64,000 nucleotides of DNA from positions 3,472,001-3,536,000 of the forward strand of contig NZ_CM001442.1 in assembly GCF_000244915.1 (NCBI RefSeq), read 5' to 3'. Source of the stretch: Bradyrhizobium sp. WSM471 (GTDB lineage: Bacteria > Pseudomonadota > Alphaproteobacteria > Rhizobiales > Xanthobacteraceae). Every line of letters starts with the position of its first letter. The stretch's first letter is position 1. Both the position numbers and the translations under genes were made by a program. The notes beneath the pieces are model-generated. The model searched no databases, was not told the origin of the DNA, and saw only the letters and a program-made list of their open reading frames with translations. Shown here piece by piece: positions 59,722-64,000 of the stretch.

Positions 59722-61089
59722 TTATGTTCGCAAAATGGCCTCGATCTCTAGCGCTGCTTCGAGCAGCGTGCGGTCCTGTCCGCGTGCGGCGATGATCTGA
59801 AGACCGAATGGAAGTCCGCACCGATCAGTTCCGCAAGGTATCGAGATCGCCGGTAGCCGGGCATGATTGACAAAGGGCGTTAACACCGCGTGCGCGCGCG
59901 GGCTCGCCGCACGGCCACCAATCATGTCGGGTCCGAGCTGCGTGAATGGCCAGGCGACACAGGGGACAGTTGGCGCCAGCAGCAGATCGACCTCCGTGAA
60001 GAATGCCGCGAAAGCATTGGCGATTGCGGCGCTTGCCAGCAGCGCACCGGCAACGTCGGCGCCCGACCACGACAGCCCTCGCTCGATCTGTCTGGCGATG
60101 TCAGGATCGAACACTGTTGGATCCTCGCGGAAGGCGTCTCGATAGAGTGCGGCGAGGCCGGCGTGCTGAAGCGGCATGATGGCCTCTTCCGTCGCGCCCG
60201 CCGGCCAGACGGGATCGCGCGGCGCGATGCCGAGGCCTGCGGCGGAGAGGCGCGCGATGGCGAAAACGAGCCCATCAGCGACAGCATCATCGACGGCGAC
60301 GTCGAGCCCAAGGCGCGGCGAGAACGCGATGCGCAGACCGGCGATGTTTTTGGCCTCTTGAGCGATGCCGGCTGAATCCGGGTCGCGCGGATCGACGCCG
60401 GCCATGGCCTCGAACGCCAGCGCGATATCGGCAATGTCAGTGGCGATCGGCGCGATGACGGAGAGGCCGAAGAACGGTTCGGCGAAGCCGGGCCCATAGG
60501 GAATCGCGCCATAGGACGGCTTGAACCCGGCGACGCCGACATGGGCCGGCGGCCTGCGGCTCGAGCCGCCCGCATCGGTGCCGATCGCTAGCGGCACGAG
60601 GCCGGCCGCAACCGCGGCGGCAGGGCCGCCCGACGAGCCGCCGGGCGTCAACTTTGGATCGAGCGGATGCCGCGTTGGCCCATACAGCGGCGAGGTGGTC
60701 ACGCCCTTGCAGGCGAATTCCGACGTTGCGCCGATGCCGACCACGACGGCGCCGGCCTTGCGCAGCCGCTCGATCGCAATCGCATCCTGCGGCGCGACGA
60801 ATTCGGCGAACAGGCGCGAGCCCTGTGTCACACGCCAGTCACGGATCCAGATGTTGTCTTTGACGATGACGGGGACACCGGCGAGCGGCATCGTCTCGCC
60901 GGCACGCAGGCGATCATCGACCGCCGCGGCGTCGGCAAGCGTACGCGCGGGAGCGGTCGTCACCACCGCGTTCAGCGCCTTGGCGGCCTCGATGCGCGCA
61001 AGCGCGGCCTTGGCGGTCTCGACCGCACTCGTTCGTTCGGCGGAGACGTCGGCCGCAATCTCGCACGCGCTACTTCTTCCCTTTGTCAT
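59722..61089 (-). CDS. Amidase signature family hydrolase
   Basis: This 455-residue enzyme has the amidase signature Ser-cisSer-Lys triad: Lys in PVIVKDNIW, cis-Ser and nucleophilic Ser in the Gly/Ser region TPGGSSGGPAAAVAAG and GTDAGGSSRRPPAH. The latter deviates: most amidases read GSIRxPA, here GSSRRPPAH. It hydrolyses an amide, for example an allophanate-, indoleacetamide- or urea-like compound. Its start overlaps the end of the MFS gene by 20 bases. It converges with the RpiR gene, 32 bases away. Confidence 0.9.
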   Translation of the reverse strand: MTKGRSSACEIAADVSAERTSAVETAKAALARIEAAKALNAVVTTAPARTLADAAAVDDRLRAGETMPLAGVPVIVKDNIWIRDWRVTQGSRLFAEFVAPQDAIAIERLRKAGAVVVGIGATSEFACKGVTTSPLYGPTRHPLDPKLTPGGSSGGPAAAVAAGLVPLAIGTDAGGSSRRPPAHVGVAGFKPSYGAIPYGPGFAEPFFGLSVIAPIATDIADIALAFEAMAGVDPRDPDSAGIAQEAKNIAGLRIAFSPRLGLDVAVDDAVADGLVFAIARLSAAGLGIAPRDPVWPAGATEEAIMPLQHAGLAALYRDAFREDPTVFDPDIARQIERGLSWSGADVAGALLASAAIANAFAAFFTEVDLLLAPTVPCVAWPFTQLGPDMIGGRAASPRAHAVLTPFVNHARLPAISIPCGTDRCGLPFGLQIIAARGQDRTLLEAALEIEAILRT

Positions 61090-62266
61090 AGCCTCCCCAG
61101 ATCAGTGCCAATGTGCCGCAGAGGGCGAGGCACGCCAAGGCGAAGAAGGCGGCACCGAGACTGGCTGCGCTGTCCAGGAGCGACACCAGCGCCGGTGCTG
61201 CCAAGAGACCGGCGTACGATGCGGTCAGCACCGCGCCGGTGGTTTCGCCAATCCTGTCCTGCGGGGCGAGGCGTGCGATCTCGGCGACGAAGACACCGTT
61301 CCACCCGGAGGCCGTCAGGCCGAACAGAGCTGCAATCGCGAACTGGCCGGTGCGACCGAGTGAGGCGCCATCAAGGCCCAGTAGCGCGGCGCAGAAACTC
61401 ATACCGAGGCCGATGACGACGAGAACTCCGCGCGTGGCATTGAGACGCGTTGCGACGAAGCCCCAGCCGAGCCGGCCAATCAGGCCGCCGGCCTGGGCGC
61501 AGGCAAGCGCCATGCCGGCCTCGACATGGCTGAGGCCGAGCTCGCGGGTGCCGAGCGTGACGAAGACCGTGTTGAGCGACACCTGCATCGCGCTGAAGGG
61601 CATCGAGGCCAGCGCCAGCATTCCGATGCGTCGATCCGCGGTCACCAGTGCCAGCCGCGTGCGGAGGCCAAGCTCCGGCAGTGGCACGACCTTGACGGCG
61701 TAGGCCGGCCGGAGGCGCTCGAACCACGCTATCGCCAGCAGCGCACTGGCGCCCACGCTGGCATAGCACCAGGCTGGCCCGAGCGAGATTGCGATCGCGG
61801 GCAGAACCAGCGAGCCGCAGACGGCGCCGATCTGGTTTCCGGTCTGGCGAAGCGAGAACACGAACGCGCGCCGCTCGGCCGTCACGAGCCGCGCCAGCAG
61901 CGCCGCGCTTGCGGGCGTCTCCGGTCCGAAGGCGAGGCCAAGACAGAGGCCGGCTGCGAGCAGGGCCGCCGTCGAGCCGAGCGAAGCCAGCGCCATGCTG
62001 GCGATGATCGCCGCCGCGCAGAGGCTCGCGATCCGCAGCGAGCCCAGGCGGGCGATGAAGCCGCCGCCCCAGAACGAGGCGGGAATGCCGACCGCGAACA
62101 CGGCGCAGGAGAACATCGAGAGCTGCCAGACCTCGATATCGGCGCGCGGTGCCACCACGCCCGGCGCGAACAGAGCCAGCGCCACCAGCGCCTGAAGCGT
62201 GGTCATAGCGCCAAGCGCCGGCAGCAATGCGGGCGCTAGCCGAACGGCCGTGTTTGCGTCTACCAT
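61070..62266 (-). CDS. MFS transporter
   Basis: This 398-residue protein has about 12 hydrophobic segments with an MFS loop between segments 2 and 3 (GGGFIARLGSLRIAS) and a repeat of it in the second half (GRLGWGFVATRLNATRG). The family is of the YbfB/cyanate-permease-like group, but the substrate is not clear. Its overlap with the amidase gene suggests that it imports the amide that this enzyme hydrolyses. The start lies only 26 bases from the divergent uraH-like gene. Confidence 0.88.
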   Translation of the reverse strand: MVDANTAVRLAPALLPALGAMTTLQALVALALFAPGVVAPRADIEVWQLSMFSCAVFAVGIPASFWGGGFIARLGSLRIASLCAAAIIASMALASLGSTAALLAAGLCLGLAFGPETPASAALLARLVTAERRAFVFSLRQTGNQIGAVCGSLVLPAIAISLGPAWCYASVGASALLAIAWFERLRPAYAVKVVPLPELGLRTRLALVTADRRIGMLALASMPFSAMQVSLNTVFVTLGTRELGLSHVEAGMALACAQAGGLIGRLGWGFVATRLNATRGVLVVIGLGMSFCAALLGLDGASLGRTGQFAIAALFGLTASGWNGVFVAEIARLAPQDRIGETTGAVLTASYAGLLAAPALVSLLDSAASLGAAFFALACLALCGTLALIWGGYDKGKK

Positions 62267-62292
62267 GGCGCTGCGCTCACGGGAGGAACATT

Positions 62293-62628
62293 GTGGCAGG
62301 CGGCATTTCCATTCACGCGGTCGATGTGGCGAGCGGACGCCCGGCGCAGGGCCTGCGGGTCGAGATCTGGCGGATCGGTCCGGACTCGCTCCGTATCGCC
62401 GACGGACGGCTTGGTGCCAACGGCGTGCTCGATCATCCCGTTGCGCAAGGCGCGGGCGTGACGGCAGGCGAGTACGAGGTCCTGTTTCATCTCGGCGACT
62501 TCTTTGCGGACGAGGACGGCTTTCTCACGGTGACGCCGTTCCGCTTTCGCATCAAGAACGTTGACGAGCATTATCACCTGCCGCTGAAATTCACGCGCTG
62601 GGGCTATTCGCTGTTCCGCGGCGCCTGA
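62293..62628 (+). CDS. uraH: 5-hydroxyisourate hydrolase-like protein (transthyretin family)
   Basis: This 111-residue protein aligns along its length with bacterial 5-hydroxyisourate hydrolase, which turns 5-hydroxyisourate into OHCU in urate breakdown. The three catalytic residues can be found: His in SIHAVDVASGRPA, Arg in DGRLGANG, and His in HYHLPLKF. The C-terminal YRGS motif of the family is changed to FRGA. The start is taken as GTG 62293, after GGGAGGA, because the protein begins at AGGISIHAVD. Its stop abuts that of the convergent permease in the palindrome TGATCA. No urate oxidase or OHCU decarboxylase is in the window. Confidence 0.85.
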   Translation: MAGGISIHAVDVASGRPAQGLRVEIWRIGPDSLRIADGRLGANGVLDHPVAQGAGVTAGEYEVLFHLGDFFADEDGFLTVTPFRFRIKNVDEHYHLPLKFTRWGYSLFRGA

Positions 62629-63444
62629 TCAGTTGGTCAGCCGCCGCGACAACCCCGTGACGCGCTCCATGATCGCGACCAGCGCGACGGTCGCAATGAT
62701 CAGCACGCCCGACAGCGCGGCGATGGTGACGTCGAGCTTGCCCTCGAGATCCTGCCACATCCGGATCGGCAGCATGTCGGTGGCGGCGTCGCGCAGGAAC
62801 AGCGACACCGGCACGTTGTCGAAGGACGACATGAAGGCGATGAAGGCGCCCGCGATGATGCCCGGCCGGATCAGCGGCAGCACGATGCGCCGGAACGTGT
62901 AGATGCGGCTGGCGCCCAGCACGGCCGAGCTCTCCAGCAGGGTCGGCTCCAGCTGGGCGAGCGCCGCGATCGTGTTGCGGACGACATAGGGCACGCAGAC
63001 CACGGTATGGCCGATCACCAGCGTCAGCGGCGACACCGGCAGGCCGACCAGCGAGAACAGCATCAACGCCGCAAGGCCGAAGGCCAGCGCCGGCAGCACC
63101 AGCGGCGACATGAACAGGGAATCGAGCAACCGCGCGGACAACGTCGGCGAGCGCGAGATCGCCAGCGAAGCCGCGACGCCGAGCACGACGGACAGGCCGG
63201 TTGCCCACAGCGCCACGATGAGGCTGTTCTTGGCTGCGAAGTGCAGCTGCCAGGCATTCCACAATTCGGCGTACCAGCGCAGTGAATAGCCCGGCGGCGG
63301 GAACCGTAGCGAGAAGCCGCTGGTGAAGGAGACGATCAACACCACCAGCGACGGCGCGATGATGATGATCAGCGCGATCACGGCGATCAGGCTCATGACC
63401 AGCTCAAAACTGAACGCCTCCAGAGTACGCTTGCGCCCGCTCAT
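62629..63444 (-). CDS. Spermidine/putrescine-type ABC transporter permease (PotC-like)
   Basis: This 271-residue permease has six membrane segments. The EAA loop region is LLESSAVLGASRIYTFRRIVLPLI, and AFIAFMSSFDNVPVSLFL follows, a strong PotC hallmark. The ATG at 63444 overlaps the stop of the upstream permease by one base. The binding protein and ATPase of the importer must lie outside the window. Confidence 0.92.
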   Translation of the reverse strand: MSGRKRTLEAFSFELVMSLIAVIALIIIIAPSLVVLIVSFTSGFSLRFPPPGYSLRWYAELWNAWQLHFAAKNSLIVALWATGLSVVLGVAASLAISRSPTLSARLLDSLFMSPLVLPALAFGLAALMLFSLVGLPVSPLTLVIGHTVVCVPYVVRNTIAALAQLEPTLLESSAVLGASRIYTFRRIVLPLIRPGIIAGAFIAFMSSFDNVPVSLFLRDAATDMLPIRMWQDLEGKLDVTIAALSGVLIIATVALVAIMERVTGLSRRLTN

Positions 63445-64000
63445 CACGCACCTCCATAGCCGCGCGACAGGCGGCCGAGCGTGGTGAAGACGGAGACGAC
63501 CGCGAGCACGGCCAGTAGAAAGATGATCGAGATCGCCGATGCGAACGGCCAGTTTTGCAGCGTCGAAGCCTGCTGGTAGAGATACATCGGCATGAACAGC
63601 ATCTGGCCGCCGCCGATCAGCGACTGGGTTATAAAGGCCGTGATTGCCGCGGCGTAGGTCAGTGTGCAACCGGCGATCACGCCGGGCAGCGACAGCGGCA
63701 GCACGATCTTGAAGAAGGTGCGCCAGCTTCCGGCGCCGAGCGAGCAGGAGGCATCGTCGAGATTGGAGTCGATCCGGCCGAGCGCGGTGATCAGCGGCAA
63801 GGTCATCAGCGGCATCTGCACTTGCGCCAGTGCGATCACCACGCCCAATTGGGTGTAGAGCAACTTCAAGGGCGTATCGATGATCCCGAGGGATTGCAGG
63901 GTCGCATTGATGATGCCTTGGCGGCCCAGGATGACGATCCAGGCGAAGGTGCGTACTACGACGCTCGTCAGCAGCGGTAGCAGCACGATCAGGATGATGA
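63444..64000 (-). CDS. Spermidine/putrescine-type ABC transporter permease (PotB-like), C-terminal part
   Basis: This is the last 185 residues of a permease whose start lies beyond the right edge of the window; the reading frame continues open to base 64000. The EAA loop is DDASCSLGAGSWRTFFKIVLPLSL, with ITAFITQSLIGGGQMLFMPMYLYQQ, typical of PotB. The partial gene overlaps the PotC gene by one base. Confidence 0.92.
   Translation of the reverse strand, partial: IILIVLLPLLTSVVVRTFAWIVILGRQGIINATLQSLGIIDTPLKLLYTQLGVVIALAQVQMPLMTLPLITALGRIDSNLDDASCSLGAGSWRTFFKIVLPLSLPGVIAGCTLTYAAAITAFITQSLIGGGQMLFMPMYLYQQASTLQNWPFASAISIIFLLAVLAVVSVFTTLGRLSRGYGGA

Overview
The window looks like chromosome of a GC-rich alphaproteobacterium, most probably Bradyrhizobium or a close relative in the Nitrobacteraceae. 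This rests on base composition, the density of ABC importers for organic acids, sugars and peptides, and an intergenic repeat (about 21815-22400) of a kind I remember from Bradyrhizobium genomes. That taxonomic link is recollection, not a search. I saw no rRNA, tRNA, CRISPR array, transposase or phage gene. The region is essentially a chain of catabolic and transport operons.

Layout. (1) 1-2281, + strand: the end of a dipeptide/oligopeptide-type importer (permease tail and two ATPases). (2) 2460-13334, - strand: an eleven-gene operon with a divergent LysR regulator (13443-14366). It carries a ribose-type importer, a GlcD-like flavoprotein, an intradiol (hydroxyquinol-type) dioxygenase, a beta-hydroxyacid dehydrogenase, an ATZ/TRZ amidohydrolase, maleylacetate reductase, and the small Dabb and YciI proteins. 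The core chemistry is hydroxyquinol to maleylacetate to 3-oxoadipate. (3) 14395-21613: a surface-glycan group (GINT1-like protein, GT4 glycosyltransferase, Wzx-like flippase, FAD oxidoreductase, CelD/FemAB-like acyltransferase). (4) 21614-22682: a long non-coding stretch with the repeat. (5) 22683-30654: a lone LivK-like binding protein, an SDR, and a sugar importer operon lacking its own ATPase, with Gfo/Idh/MocA, ThuA and LacI genes.

(6) 30678-52785, - strand, is the most unusual part: twenty tightly packed genes read from 52785 downward. They are a LivK binding protein, an AraC regulator, LivH, LivM, LivG, a LivF fused to a Tm-1-like (UPF0261) domain, its TIM-barrel partner, a 967-residue flotillin-like protein with 44-residue hendecad repeats, two SRPBCC proteins, a molybdenum hydroxylase whose large subunit is split into two genes, MoxR and VWA maturation proteins, and four downstream enzymes. 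The last four are an amidohydrolase, a metallo-beta-lactamase-fold lactonase, an SMP-30/isochorismatase fusion lacking the usual catalytic Cys, and an azoreductase-like flavoprotein. I infer an import, hydroxylation and ring-opening pathway with a membrane scaffold; the substrate is unknown.

(7) 53131-59689: a complete dipeptide-type importer (- strand) with a divergent RpiR regulator. (8) 59722-64000: an amidase overlapping an MFS transporter, a hydroxyisourate hydrolase-like gene, and two permeases of a spermidine/putrescine-type importer, the last cut by the window edge.

Starts were chosen by ribosome-binding site, start/stop overlap and domain start. Long antisense open frames were treated as shadows of the GC-rich genes.
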